Source: Mycolicibacterium sp. J2 (GTDB taxonomy: Bacteria; Actinomycetota; Actinomycetes; Mycobacteriales; Mycobacteriaceae). Taken from it: DNA of 64,000 nt. The position numbers and the translations under genes are program-made. Under the pieces are notes generated by a model. The model was not told where the DNA came from, made no database searches, and saw nothing but the letters and a program-made list of their open reading frames with translations. The stretch covers positions 248,001-312,000 of the forward strand of contig NZ_JAPFPY010000010.1 of assembly GCF_026240945.1 (NCBI RefSeq), read 5' to 3'. The number at the start of each line of letters is the position of its first letter. The first letter of the stretch is position 1. Below, piece by piece: positions 54,396 to 62,648 of this stretch.

Positions 54396-54920
54396 GTGAA
54401 AACCATCTATTACACGGCGTCCAGTCTGGACGGTTTCATCGTCGACGAGCACGACAGCCTGGATTGGCTGACCAGCCGCACCATCGACCCCGAAGGGCCG
54501 TTCGGTTATGAGGCGTTTGCCAAATCCGTTGGGGCACTGGTGATGGGATCGACGACCTACGAGTGGATCGTGCGCAATCACCCGGGCGGGTGGATGTACG
54601 AGCAACCCTGCTGGGTACTGACCAGTCGCCCCGGTCTTATCGTCGAGGGGCATCCGGTGCGGGTGTTCGACGGCGACGTGACCGATCTGCACCCCCAACT
54701 GGTTTCGGCGGCCGGTGATCGTGACGTGTGGGTGGTCGGCGGTGGCGCGGTGGCCGCGCAGTTCGTCGACGCCGGGCTGGTGGACGAGATGATCGTGAGC
54801 TATGCCCCGTGCACGCTCGGCCGCGGTGCCCCGGTGTTGCCGATGCGATCGGAGTGGCAGCTGGTGGAGTCGGGTGTCAACGGCGACTTCGTCTGCGCGC
54901 GGCTGGAGAAAGTCGGCTAG
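54396..54920 (+). CDS. RibD C-terminal / dihydrofolate-reductase-fold protein
   Basis: 174 residues from GTG 54396, with AGGAGG eight bases upstream inside the previous gene's end. RibD-C/DHFR-like fold: IYYTASSLDGFIVDEHDSLD, VMGSTTYEWIVRNHPGGWMY, VWVVGGGAVAAQFVDAGLVD and YAPCTLGRGAPVLP. Binds NADPH by family; no pathway assigned, and not part of a riboflavin cluster here. Co-transcribed with the AraC/DinB-type gene. Confidence 0.85.
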   Translation: MKTIYYTASSLDGFIVDEHDSLDWLTSRTIDPEGPFGYEAFAKSVGALVMGSTTYEWIVRNHPGGWMYEQPCWVLTSRPGLIVEGHPVRVFDGDVTDLHPQLVSAAGDRDVWVVGGGAVAAQFVDAGLVDEMIVSYAPCTLGRGAPVLPMRSEWQLVESGVNGDFVCARLEKVG

Positions 54921-55540
54921 CGGCCCGCAACTCCGTATAGGCGCACCAATTCCCTTGATTTGAGCAGGAATTCGAGCTGCTGTGCCACCTGGTGCAGTGC
55001 TTCGGCATTGCCCGCCGACCGGCACAATGCCACCGCTCCCTCCAGCGCGGCGATGCACATCACGGCCAGCGACTCGGCGTCTGCGGATTCGAATCCGTCG
55101 GTGCGGAAGGTTTGGGCCAGCGCGTCCCGCCACCTGACGAAGATTTGCCCGGCCGTCGACGCCAGGACGGCCTGGTCCTCGGTGGTGCTGATGGCCGCCG
55201 CCATGACGGGACATCCGGCCGAATAGGCGCTGCCGGCCAGCGCGCGTTCCCAGAAGGCGACGAACCGGCGTACCAAAGCCATGCCGCCGCGGTCGGCGGC
55301 CGCGTCGATGACCGCGGTGATCGAGTCGCCTGCGTAGTTCAGTGCTTCGGTGAGCAACTGGTTGCGGCCGCGGGGGAAGTGGTAGTAGACGGAGCCGCGC
55401 GGGGCGCCGCTGCGCGTGAGCACCTCGTCGATGGTCAGCCCGGCGGCTCCCCGTTCACGCAGCACGTCGACCGCGGCGACCAGCATGGCGCGCCGGGTCG
55501 AACCACGTTTGCGGGTCAGGCCGCCCGTGTTGGACGCCAT
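54917..55540 (-). CDS. TetR-family regulator (LmrA/YxaF type)
   Basis: 207 residues from ATG 55540. HTH at about 10-55: RRAMLVAAVDVLRERGAAGL, TIDEVLTRSGAPRGSVYYHF, then PRGRNQLLTEALNYAGDSI. C-terminal ligand domain with AYSAGCPVMAAAISTTEDQA, a pattern of LmrA/YxaF-type TetR proteins. Its last four bases overlap the convergent RibD-C gene. It has no good ribosome-binding site of its own; a small reading frame with a strong one overlaps its start. Confidence 0.86.
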   Translation of the reverse strand: MASNTGGLTRKRGSTRRAMLVAAVDVLRERGAAGLTIDEVLTRSGAPRGSVYYHFPRGRNQLLTEALNYAGDSITAVIDAAADRGGMALVRRFVAFWERALAGSAYSAGCPVMAAAISTTEDQAVLASTAGQIFVRWRDALAQTFRTDGFESADAESLAVMCIAALEGAVALCRSAGNAEALHQVAQQLEFLLKSRELVRLYGVAGR

Positions 55541-55650
55541 TGCAGGTGGCGGGGGTGCAGCCGCGCCCGAACTCGGTTGAAGGTGTGCAGGGGTCCGCCC
55601 ACCTGGTGTCTGCACCGGTGACCGGCGACGTTGAGCTCGATGAGCAACAT
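55516..55650 (-). CDS. Possible 44-residue leader/coupled peptide upstream of the TetR gene
   Basis: ATG 55650 has GGAGG six bases upstream, much better than the TetR start. The frame (MLLIELNVAGHRCRHQVGG, then Arg/His-rich) ends 25 bases inside the TetR gene. It may deliver ribosomes to the TetR start by coupling. No homologue recognised; it may be only a fortuitous frame. Confidence 0.4.
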   Translation of the reverse strand: MLLIELNVAGHRCRHQVGGPLHTFNRVRARLHPRHLQWRPTRAA

Positions 55651-55826
55651 CGGCTGCCTCCATTTCCTATGGTTGTGAGCATAGAACAGGCCCGGCCGGC
55701 CGGCAATTTTTGACCGTCCGTGATGTCCTGGGCCAGAGGGGATGGCCTTTAATATGGTCCATCGCATAATGGGCGGAGCCTCGTCATTTCCACGGGCTCG
55801 GCGGCGCCGGCCATTAGGCTCGCGGC

Positions 55827-57659
55827 ATGGGCCACTATCGCAGCAACGTGCGGGATGTCGAGTTCAACCTCTTCGAGATGTACGAACTCGAAAAGGTCTT
55901 GGCCACTGGCGAGTTCGGTGACCTCGACGGAGCGTCGGTGCGGGAGATGCTCGACGAGGCGGCTCGGCTCGCGGAAGGGCCGCTGGCCGAGGCGTTCGCC
56001 GAGACGGACCGCCATCCGCCCACGTTCGACCCCGTATCGCACGTGGTGAGCATTCCCGAGCCGTTCAAGAAATCGCTGCGGGCCTGGCGTGACGGTGAAT
56101 GGTTCCGGATCGGCCTGGACGAGGGCGTAGGCGGTGTACCGGCGCCGGCGATGCTCTCCTGGGCGGTCGGCGAATTCGCCCTCGGCGCGCAGCCGGCGGC
56201 ATTCATGTATCTCGCCGGCCCGGTGCTGGCCAACATCCTCTTCGGGTTGGGCAATGAACAGCAGCGCCGTTGGGCCGTGCAAGCCATCGAGCGCAACTGG
56301 GGTGCCACCATGGTGCTCACCGAGCCCGATGCCGGGTCCGACGTCGGCGCAGGCCGCACCAAGGCCGTTCAACAGGCCGATGGCACCTGGCACCTGGACG
56401 GGGTGAAGCGGTTCATCACCAACGGTGACGCCGACGACCTCTTCGAGAACATCCTGCACATGGTGCTGGCCCGGCCCGAAGGGGCGGGGCCGGGCACCAA
56501 AGGCCTGTCGTTGTTCGTCGTCCCCAAGTTCATCCCGGACCAGCAGACCGGTGCGCCGGGCGAGCGCAACGGGGTGTTCGTCACCGGTCTCGAACACAAG
56601 ATGGGGCTGAAGGCGTCGGCGACATGCGAGCTGACTTTCGGACAGCACGGTGTACCCGCGGTCGGCTGGCTGGTGGGTGACACCCACAGCGGTATCGCCC
56701 AGATGTTCAAGATCATCGAGTATGCCCGAATGATGGTCGGTACCAAGGCGATATCCACCCTGTCCACCGGCTATCTGAACGCGCTGGAGTACGCCAAGAC
56801 ACGTGTGCAGGGTGCCGATATGACCGAGATGGCGAACAAGGCGGCGCCGCGCGTCACCATCGTGCACCATCCCGACGTGCGGCGGGCATTGCTGACGCAG
56901 AAGGCCTATGCCGAGGGGCTGCGCGCGCTGTACCTGTTCACCGCGGCGCACCAGGATCCCGCCGCGGCGGCCATCGTGTCCGGTGCCGATCCGTCGATGG
57001 CCGAACGGGTCAACGATCTGCTGCTGCCCATCGTCAAGGGCGTCGGATCCGAACGGGCCTACCAATGCCTCACCGAATCGCTGCAAACCTTCGGCGGCTC
57101 GGGCTTTTTGCAGGATTACCCGATCGAGCAGTACATCCGTGACGCGAAGATCGACTCGCTGTACGAGGGCACCACGGCCATTCAGGCCCAGGACTTCTTC
57201 TTCCGCAAGATCGCCCGCGACCAGGGCGGTGCTCTGGCGCACGTGGTGGGCCGCATCCAGGCGTTCCTGGACCGCGACGCCGCCCGCCCCGAGCTGGTGC
57301 AAGCCCGCGCCCGCCTGGCTTCGGCTTTGGCAGATGCGTCGGCGATGGTGACCGCAATGACCGGCTATCTCATGTCTTCGCAACAGAATTCGCGCGAACT
57401 CTACCGGGTGGGGCTGTCGTCGGTGCCGTTCCTGCTGGCCGTCGGTGACCTGTTCATCGGATGGCTGCTGTTGGAGCAGGCCGAGATCGCGCTGAACGCG
57501 TTGGACACCGCTGGGGACCGGGACCGCGACTTCTACCTCGGCAAGGTTGGTGCGGCCGACTTCTTCGCCCGGCACGTGCTGCCGCGGCTGGCAGCGGACC
57601 GGACGGTCATCGAGACCATGGAGCTGGCCCCGATGGAGCTTCCGGAGGGGGCGTTCTGA
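55827..57659 (+). CDS. FadE5-like acyl-CoA dehydrogenase
   Basis: 608 residues, the long acyl-CoA dehydrogenase type with N- and C-terminal extensions (FadE5 of M. tuberculosis, Rv0244c, is 611). Shared landmarks: start [79 protein letters not shown] and [20 protein letters not shown], with the catalytic Glu in [13 protein letters not shown]. The position differs from fadE5, so this is a paralogue. TAGGCT ends seven bases before ATG 55827, indicating a leaderless mRNA. Confidence 0.9.
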   Translation: MGHYRSNVRDVEFNLFEMYELEKVLATGEFGDLDGASVREMLDEAARLAEGPLAEAFAETDRHPPTFDPVSHVVSIPEPFKKSLRAWRDGEWFRIGLDEGVGGVPAPAMLSWAVGEFALGAQPAAFMYLAGPVLANILFGLGNEQQRRWAVQAIERNWGATMVLTEPDAGSDVGAGRTKAVQQADGTWHLDGVKRFITNGDADDLFENILHMVLARPEGAGPGTKGLSLFVVPKFIPDQQTGAPGERNGVFVTGLEHKMGLKASATCELTFGQHGVPAVGWLVGDTHSGIAQMFKIIEYARMMVGTKAISTLSTGYLNALEYAKTRVQGADMTEMANKAAPRVTIVHHPDVRRALLTQKAYAEGLRALYLFTAAHQDPAAAAIVSGADPSMAERVNDLLLPIVKGVGSERAYQCLTESLQTFGGSGFLQDYPIEQYIRDAKIDSLYEGTTAIQAQDFFFRKIARDQGGALAHVVGRIQAFLDRDAARPELVQARARLASALADASAMVTAMTGYLMSSQQNSRELYRVGLSSVPFLLAVGDLFIGWLLLEQAEIALNALDTAGDRDRDFYLGKVGAADFFARHVLPRLAADRTVIETMELAPMELPEGAF

Positions 57660-57666
57660 GTCGCAG

Positions 57667-58082
57667 ATGAAGTAACTGTTGGAGTTCTACCTGGCCGACT
57701 TCGACTTTTTGTACACCGACTCTGAGTATCGGATCACCGACTCGAGGACGGGCACCGTGGCGAACGCTTCGATGACGGTGACGATCACGATCGACCGTGG
57801 CCAGTTCGGCGTCACCGTGGGGCCGGCTGATCCAGCGGGCGCGCGGGTCAGATGATGTGGATTTCGCTACTGCGGCAGTACATCGAGAACCGAGCCAACA
57901 TCGAATTCCTTCCCGCCGCACAGGAGGTCGAATGGGCCCGTGCCCACCTGGACTCCATTGAGGCGTTGTTCGGCGATGCGTCCACCGTCGCGGCTACCTG
58001 TGATGCGCTTCGAGCGTCACGTCTGGCCAACGCCGAAAAGATCTGGGGCCCGGCAAGCCGGTTGTCGAAACCAAACCAATAG
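57667..58082 (+). pseudogene. Decayed gene: nonsense codon at position 3 and a frameshift
   Basis: ATG 57667 is followed by AAG and then TAA (57673), after which the same frame stays protein-like: LLEFYLADFDFLYTDSEYRI, DSRTGTVANASMTVTITID. It ends at TGA 57853-57855. The story continues in another frame from ATG 57852: MMWISLLRQYIENRANIEFL, PAAQEVEWARAHLDSIEALF, to a stop at 58082. Both parts read like one protein of about 135 residues broken by a nonsense mutation and a shift. The alternative is two small coupled genes (TTG 57679 and ATG 57852, ATGA overlap). Family not recognised. Confidence 0.55.
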
Positions 58083-58115
58083 CGCCGGAGTACCCGGCAC
58101 GCACCGTCGAACAAT

Positions 58116-58121
58116 TAGAGT
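58116..58121 (+). promoter_or_regulatory. -10 box of the lipoprotein gene
   Basis: TAGAGT ends seven bases before ATG 58128. The 15 bases TAGAGTCAGCCCATG are identical to those at the fadD4 start (24774-24788). Leaderless mRNA expected. Confidence 0.5.
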
Positions 58122-58127
58122 CAGCCC

Positions 58128-58679
58128 ATGGTGATCCCCAAGGCCATGGTCGGGGTGCTGACGGCCGCGCTGCTCGCCACCGCGTGTGCGCACGAGAACA
58201 CTTCGGCGCCAACAACATCGACGACGTCGACCATCGCGACGACCACAACGACGGCGCAGTCCGTCCTGCCCGGCGTGCCCGCGTTCCTGCCGCAGCCGCC
58301 GGCCAACCGTGGCCGGCTCGACCTGATCGGCTACCTCACCGCGCCGGGACCCGACGGCAGCACCATCGCCACGGTGTACTTTCGTGCACCGGCGGTGGCA
58401 TCGCAGCCGCTGCCCGGTGCGAGCGGTCCGCCGCCCTGCGATATCGCTGCGCGCGTCACCGGTGCGGGCACCGACCACGTCACCGTCGATATCGACCTGA
58501 CCTTCTCGGCGAATTCGGCTGCCGCCAACGCGATCATGGCCGACTGCTGGGCCGGCGACGCGCACCGGCCCGTCGTGCGTTCGTACGTGGTGGGCCCGGT
58601 GCCGGCTTCGGCGAAACTGTTCACCGGGACGCCGGCACCGGACACCCCGTTGCCGAAACTGACCGAACCACCGCGGTAG
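58128..58679 (+). CDS. Thr-rich lipoprotein of unknown function
   Basis: 183 residues. Signal peptide with weak lipobox ATAC near residue 20, a Ser/Thr-rich linker (about 24-43), then a small beta-rich domain (RLDLIGYLTAPGPDGSTIAT, VTGAGTDHVTVDIDLTFSA) with two Cys. Probably anchored in the membrane on the outside. Ends 15 bases before the convergent aldehyde dehydrogenase. Confidence 0.78.
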   Translation: MVIPKAMVGVLTAALLATACAHENTSAPTTSTTSTIATTTTTAQSVLPGVPAFLPQPPANRGRLDLIGYLTAPGPDGSTIATVYFRAPAVASQPLPGASGPPPCDIAARVTGAGTDHVTVDIDLTFSANSAAANAIMADCWAGDAHRPVVRSYVVGPVPASAKLFTGTPAPDTPLPKLTEPPR

Positions 58680-58694
58680 CCGGTCCCGCGAAAA

Positions 58695-60188
58695 CTACTC
58701 GGGCGTGTAGCCGAACGGCAGCAGCACGCTCTTGGCCTGGGTGTAAGCCTCGATGCCTTCCGGGCCGTTCTCTCGGCCGATGCCGGAGTTCTTGTACCCG
58801 CCGAACGGGGAGCCCGGATCGAACGCGTACATGTTCACGGCGTAGGTCCCGGTACGGATCTGCGAGGCGATCTCGATGGCCTTGGGGAAGTCGGTGGTGT
58901 AGACGCTGCCGGCCAACCCGTACGGCGAATCGTTGGCGATGCGCACCGCGTCCTCCTCGGTGTCGAACGGAATCACCACCAACACCGGACCGAAGATCTC
59001 CTCCTGCGCGATCGTCATCGAGTTGTCCACATCGGCGAACACCGTCGGCTGCACGAACCAACCGGAATCCAGGCCCTCGGGACGGCTGCCGCCGGTGACG
59101 ATCCGGGCGCCTTCCTCGACGCCCTTCTTGATGTAGCCCTCCACGCGCTCCCGCTGCTTCTCGCTGATCAGGGGGCCGATCATGGCTGCCGGATCGTCAG
59201 GCAAGCCGACCTGCATGGCGCCGACGGCGGCGGCGAGTTTCTCCACCACCTCGTCGTAGCGCGAGCGGGGAGCCAGGATGCGGGTCTGCCCCACGCACGC
59301 CTGCCCGCAGTTCATCAACCCGGAGAACACCAGCATCGGCAGCGTGGAGTCGAGATCGGCGTCCTCGAGGATGATCGCGGCCGACTTGCCGCCCAGCTCC
59401 AGGGTGCACGGCTTGAGCTTCTCGGCGGCGATCTTGCCGATCTCCTTGCCGACCGCACTGGACCCGGTGAACGTGAACTTGTCCAACTCGGGGTTGTTGG
59501 TCAGCGCCCGCCCGGTGTCGGGCCCGCCGGGCACCACCGACAGCACGCCCTCGGGCAGACCGGCCTCGGCGAACACCTCGGCGAACAGGTTGGTGGTCAG
59601 CGGGGTTTCGGCGGCGGGCTTGAGCACGACGGTGCAGCCGGCCAGCAGGGCCGGGCCCAGCTTGTTACAGGCCAGGAAGAACGGCACGTTCCAGGCGATG
59701 ACGGCGCCGACCACCCCGACCGGCTCCTTGACCACCAGGGTCTGGCCGTACACACCGTCGCGGATGTCCTTCCAGGCGAACTTGTCCGCAGCGCCGGCGA
59801 AGTACTGCAGGCCGGTCACGCCCGCACCGAACTGCATCATGTCGATGATGGTCGGCGGCTGGCCCGTCTCCAGCTTGAGCAGTTCCTTGAACTCCTCGGC
59901 ACGTTCGTTGACCAGCTCCACCACCTTGGCCAGCACCGCCTGGCGCTCCTGCGGAGCCAGCCGCGGCCACGGGCCCTCGTCGAAGGCCTTGCGCGCCGCG
60001 GCGCACGCGGCGTCGACGTCGGCTTCGGCGGCCAACGGAACCTGGCCGACCTTCTCACCGGTGGCGGGGGAGAAGACCTCGATGATCTCGGAGGTCGACG
60101 GCTCGACCCACTGGCCGCCGATGAACAGCTTGTCCCAGACGGTCCGGGCCAGGGTTGCGGTGCCCGCGGTTGTAGCGCTCTGTGTCAT
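58695..60188 (-). CDS. NAD-dependent aldehyde dehydrogenase (Rv0223c-like)
   Basis: 497 residues from ATG 60188. Classic ALDH: AVIAWNVPFFLACNKLGPAL, FTGSSAVGKEIG, general base in LELGGKSAAIILED, catalytic Cys in NCGQACVGQTRILAPRSRYD and EIFGPVLVVIPFDTEEDA. Oxidises an aldehyde to the acid with NAD+. TAATGT ends eight bases upstream of the ATG. A KstR-like box (one mismatch) lies over the promoter at 60220-60233. Position as Rv0223c. Confidence 0.9.
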   Translation of the reverse strand: MTQSATTAGTATLARTVWDKLFIGGQWVEPSTSEIIEVFSPATGEKVGQVPLAAEADVDAACAAARKAFDEGPWPRLAPQERQAVLAKVVELVNERAEEFKELLKLETGQPPTIIDMMQFGAGVTGLQYFAGAADKFAWKDIRDGVYGQTLVVKEPVGVVGAVIAWNVPFFLACNKLGPALLAGCTVVLKPAAETPLTTNLFAEVFAEAGLPEGVLSVVPGGPDTGRALTNNPELDKFTFTGSSAVGKEIGKIAAEKLKPCTLELGGKSAAIILEDADLDSTLPMLVFSGLMNCGQACVGQTRILAPRSRYDEVVEKLAAAVGAMQVGLPDDPAAMIGPLISEKQRERVEGYIKKGVEEGARIVTGGSRPEGLDSGWFVQPTVFADVDNSMTIAQEEIFGPVLVVIPFDTEEDAVRIANDSPYGLAGSVYTTDFPKAIEIASQIRTGTYAVNMYAFDPGSPFGGYKNSGIGRENGPEGIEAYTQAKSVLLPFGYTPE

Positions 60189-60219
60189 GCCCGTCACATT
60201 ACCCAGTTCCCGACGAAAC

Positions 60220-60233
60220 GAGAACACGTTTCA
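60220..60233. promoter_or_regulatory. KstR-like box upstream of the aldehyde dehydrogenase gene
   Basis: GAGAACACGTTTCA fits TnnAACnnGTTnnA except for the first base (G for T). It lies 32 bases upstream of the dehydrogenase start, in the 54-base gap after the methyltransferase gene. Confidence 0.55.
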
Positions 60234-60242
60234 ATGCCGTTC

Positions 60243-61007
60243 TCAGCCGGCGCGCAACACCAGCACCAGATTGCTCACGGTGAATTCCCGCCAACCCGGA
60301 ATCGCGGTCATCCACCAAGCCCATCGTGGGTGGTAGCGGGGAAATGCGGCGATCAGCGCCCCCGTCGAACGAGCCCAGGTCAACCCGTCGGCGGCGGACA
60401 CCGCGAACAACGACGATCCGTAGTCGTTTTTGGGTCGATGACCGTGTTTACGGGTGTACCGCTGCGCCGCGCGGCGGCCACCCAGGTAATGCGTCAGGCC
60501 CATCTCGTGCCCCCCGAACGGGCCCAACCACACCGTGTAGGACAACACCACCAATCCACCGGGGCGGGTGACGCGCAGCATTTCGTTGCCCAGCCGCCAC
60601 GGATCCCGCACGTGCTCGGCGACGTTGGACGACAGGCAGACGTCGACGCTGTCGTCGGCGAACGGCAGTGCCAGGCCAGAGGCGCGGACGAACAGCCCCG
60701 TCCCCGGCTGGGCAGCGGGACCCGCGTGCATCTCGCGGGGGTCCGGCTCGACGCCGATGTAGGTCATCCCGGCGGCGTCGAACGCGGCCGAGAAATAGCC
60801 GGGACCGCCACCGACGTCGCACACGGTGCGCCCCGCCGCCGACGAACCGGTACTTCCCGTCCACAGGTCGGCCACCATGGTGGCCGTGTCCGCGGCCAGC
60901 GCACCGTAGAACCTGGCCGGGTCACTCTGCTCGAACCGGAACGACGCCAGCAGCCGCACCGACCGCCGCAGCGTGGCCCGCTCGGCGAACAACTCGGTAG
61001 GACGCAC
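60243..61007 (-). CDS. SAM-dependent methyltransferase (Rv0224c-like)
   Basis: 254 residues. Class I methyltransferase: TVCDVGGGPGYFSAAFDAAG (motif I), YIGVEPDPREM (motif II), GLALPFADDSVDVCLSSNVA (motif IV) and RVTRPGGLVVLSYTVW (motif VI). A C-terminal hydrophobic patch (RYHPRWAWWMTAIPGWREF) suggests membrane association. Substrate unknown. Starts at GTG 61007, divergent from the glycosyltransferase gene. Confidence 0.87.
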   Translation of the reverse strand: MRPTELFAERATLRRSVRLLASFRFEQSDPARFYGALAADTATMVADLWTGSTGSSAAGRTVCDVGGGPGYFSAAFDAAGMTYIGVEPDPREMHAGPAAQPGTGLFVRASGLALPFADDSVDVCLSSNVAEHVRDPWRLGNEMLRVTRPGGLVVLSYTVWLGPFGGHEMGLTHYLGGRRAAQRYTRKHGHRPKNDYGSSLFAVSAADGLTWARSTGALIAAFPRYHPRWAWWMTAIPGWREFTVSNLVLVLRAG

Positions 61008-61040
61008 CCGCTCAAACTACTCACCGGTACTCTCGACACG

Positions 61041-62204
61041 ATGTCTTCGCGCCCGCCCGTCCGGTCAGTACTGCTGTTGTGCTGGCGCGACACCGGCCAT
61101 CCACAAGGCGGCGGCAGCGAGGCCTACCTGCAGCGGATCGGCACCCAACTGGCCGCCGACGGCGTCGCGGTCACCATGCGCACCGCGCGCTATCCCGGTG
61201 CCCGGCGCCGGGAAGTGCTCGACGGAATCACCGTCAGCCGCGGCGGCGGCCCCTACTCCGTCTATATCTGGGCCGGCCTTGCCATGGTGCTGGCCCGCAT
61301 CGGCCTCGGGCCGCTGCGCCGCGCGCGGCCCGACGTCGTCATCGACACCCAGAACGGCATCCCGTTTCTGGCCAGGCTCGCCTACGGCCGGCGCTCGGTG
61401 GTGCTGGTACACCACTGCCACCGCGAACAGTGGCCGGTGGCCGGACGTCGTACCGGCAGGTTCGGCTGGCTTGTCGAGTCGCGGCTCTCGCCGCGGCTGC
61501 ATCGGCGCAATCAGTACGTCACCGTGTCGCTGCCCTCGGCCCGCGAGCTCGTCGAACTGGGTGTCGGCAAGCATCGCATCGCGGTGGTGCGCAACGGACT
61601 GGACGCGGCCCCGCCGGGCAGCCTGGAACTGCCGCGGTCCGCGACACCGCGGGTGGCGGTGCTGTCACGGCTGGTGCCGCACAAGCAGATCGAAGACGCT
61701 CTCGACGCGGTGGCCGCCCTGCAGGAGCGGATACCGGATCTGCACCTGGACATCGTCGGCGGCGGCTGGTGGCAGGACCGGCTGGTGCGCCACGCGGCCC
61801 GGCTCGGCATCACCGACGCCGTCACTTTCCACGGACACATTGCTGATGAAGCCAAACATCAAGTGGTCCAACAATGTTGGGTGCATCTGATGCCCTCCCG
61901 CAAGGAAGGCTGGGGGTTGGCGGTGATCGAGGCAGCCCAACACGGCGTCCCGACCATCGGGTACCGGTCGTCCGGCGGGCTGACCGACTCGATCGTCGAC
62001 GGCGTCACCGGCCTGCTCGTCGACGGCCCCGCCGAACTCACCGACGCCCTGGCCAGGCTCCTCACCGACCCGGTGCTGCGGATCGAGCTCGGGGCCAAGG
62101 CGCAGGTGCGCAGCACCGAATTCTCCTGGGCGCAAAGCGCGGACGCGATGCGCGCGGTGCTGGAGTCGGTGCATGCCGGCACCTACGTCAGCGGCGTGGT
62201 GTAG
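61041..62204 (+). CDS. GT4-type glycosyltransferase (Rv0225-like)
   Basis: 387 residues. GT-B fold: N-terminal GHPQGGGSEAYLQRIGTQLA with the Gly-rich acceptor loop, and VVRNGLDAAPPGS. The donor half has VAVLSRLVPHKQIEDALDAV, and EGWGLAVIEAAQHGVPTIGY with the EX7E pattern. Probably uses a nucleotide- or GDP-sugar to modify a lipid or wall component. TACTCT ends eight bases upstream of the ATG. Position as Rv0225. Confidence 0.9.
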   Translation: MSSRPPVRSVLLLCWRDTGHPQGGGSEAYLQRIGTQLAADGVAVTMRTARYPGARRREVLDGITVSRGGGPYSVYIWAGLAMVLARIGLGPLRRARPDVVIDTQNGIPFLARLAYGRRSVVLVHHCHREQWPVAGRRTGRFGWLVESRLSPRLHRRNQYVTVSLPSARELVELGVGKHRIAVVRNGLDAAPPGSLELPRSATPRVAVLSRLVPHKQIEDALDAVAALQERIPDLHLDIVGGGWWQDRLVRHAARLGITDAVTFHGHIADEAKHQVVQQCWVHLMPSRKEGWGLAVIEAAQHGVPTIGYRSSGGLTDSIVDGVTGLLVDGPAELTDALARLLTDPVLRIELGAKAQVRSTEFSWAQSADAMRAVLESVHAGTYVSGVV

Positions 62205-62208
62205 CGCC

Positions 62209-62487
62209 TTACTTGGGCGAGTTGCCGGGCAGGTTGCCGGGAGCGGCGGTCTGCGGGCCCGGCGCCTTCACCGTCGGCGTGAACAGGTTGCCGCCCGTCG
62301 GGCTGATGCTCTTCTCGGTCGGCTCCGCAGGCGGGGTGCTCGTCGGCGCAGGAGCGGTGGTGGTCGTCGTGGTGGTCGTGCTGGTGCTCGGCGCTTCCTT
62401 CTCGCTGTTCGAGCACGCCACGCCAACCGTGGCCAGCGACGCCAGCAGCAGGCCGGCCGCGGTGCGGCGGATGATCGTCGCGTTCAT
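62209..62487 (-). CDS. Small Thr-rich lipoprotein
   Basis: 92 residues. Signal peptide with Cys at about 25 (ATVGVACSNSEKEA), a run of Thr, then a Pro/Thr-rich, largely unstructured stretch ending GNLPGNSPK. AGGAG lies seven bases upstream of ATG 62487. Convergent with the glycosyltransferase gene (four-base gap). Function unknown. Confidence 0.78.
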   Translation of the reverse strand: MNATIIRRTAAGLLLASLATVGVACSNSEKEAPSTSTTTTTTTTAPAPTSTPPAEPTEKSISPTGGNLFTPTVKAPGPQTAAPGNLPGNSPK

Positions 62488-62587
62488 GTGGAGCTCCTGT
62501 CGTCGTGCAGTGGATCGCGCTTGAACCTTAATCTGTGAAAACGCTGGGTGCGGACCGAAAGTATCCCGGCCGACCGCGGCGGCTCCG

Positions 62588-62644
62588 CGAGATTGCCGTT
62601 ATGGCGCGTGCCACTCGATGTTTTCCGCCATATCTGCAATCTCG
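62588..62644 (-). terminator. Hairpin after the Rv0226c-like gene
   Basis: CGAGATTGC (62588-62596) pairs with GCAATCTCG (62636-62644), and ATGGCG (62601-62606) with CGCCAT (62626-62631) past a 4x4 internal loop. It begins five bases after the stop of the gene at 62649. No T-run; a candidate 3'-end hairpin. Confidence 0.55.
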
Positions 62645-62648
62645 TGCC

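Noticed and set aside
55700..55826. KstR box upstream of the FadE5-like gene
   Set aside because: An AGAACAGG half-site exists, but the GTT half is missing.
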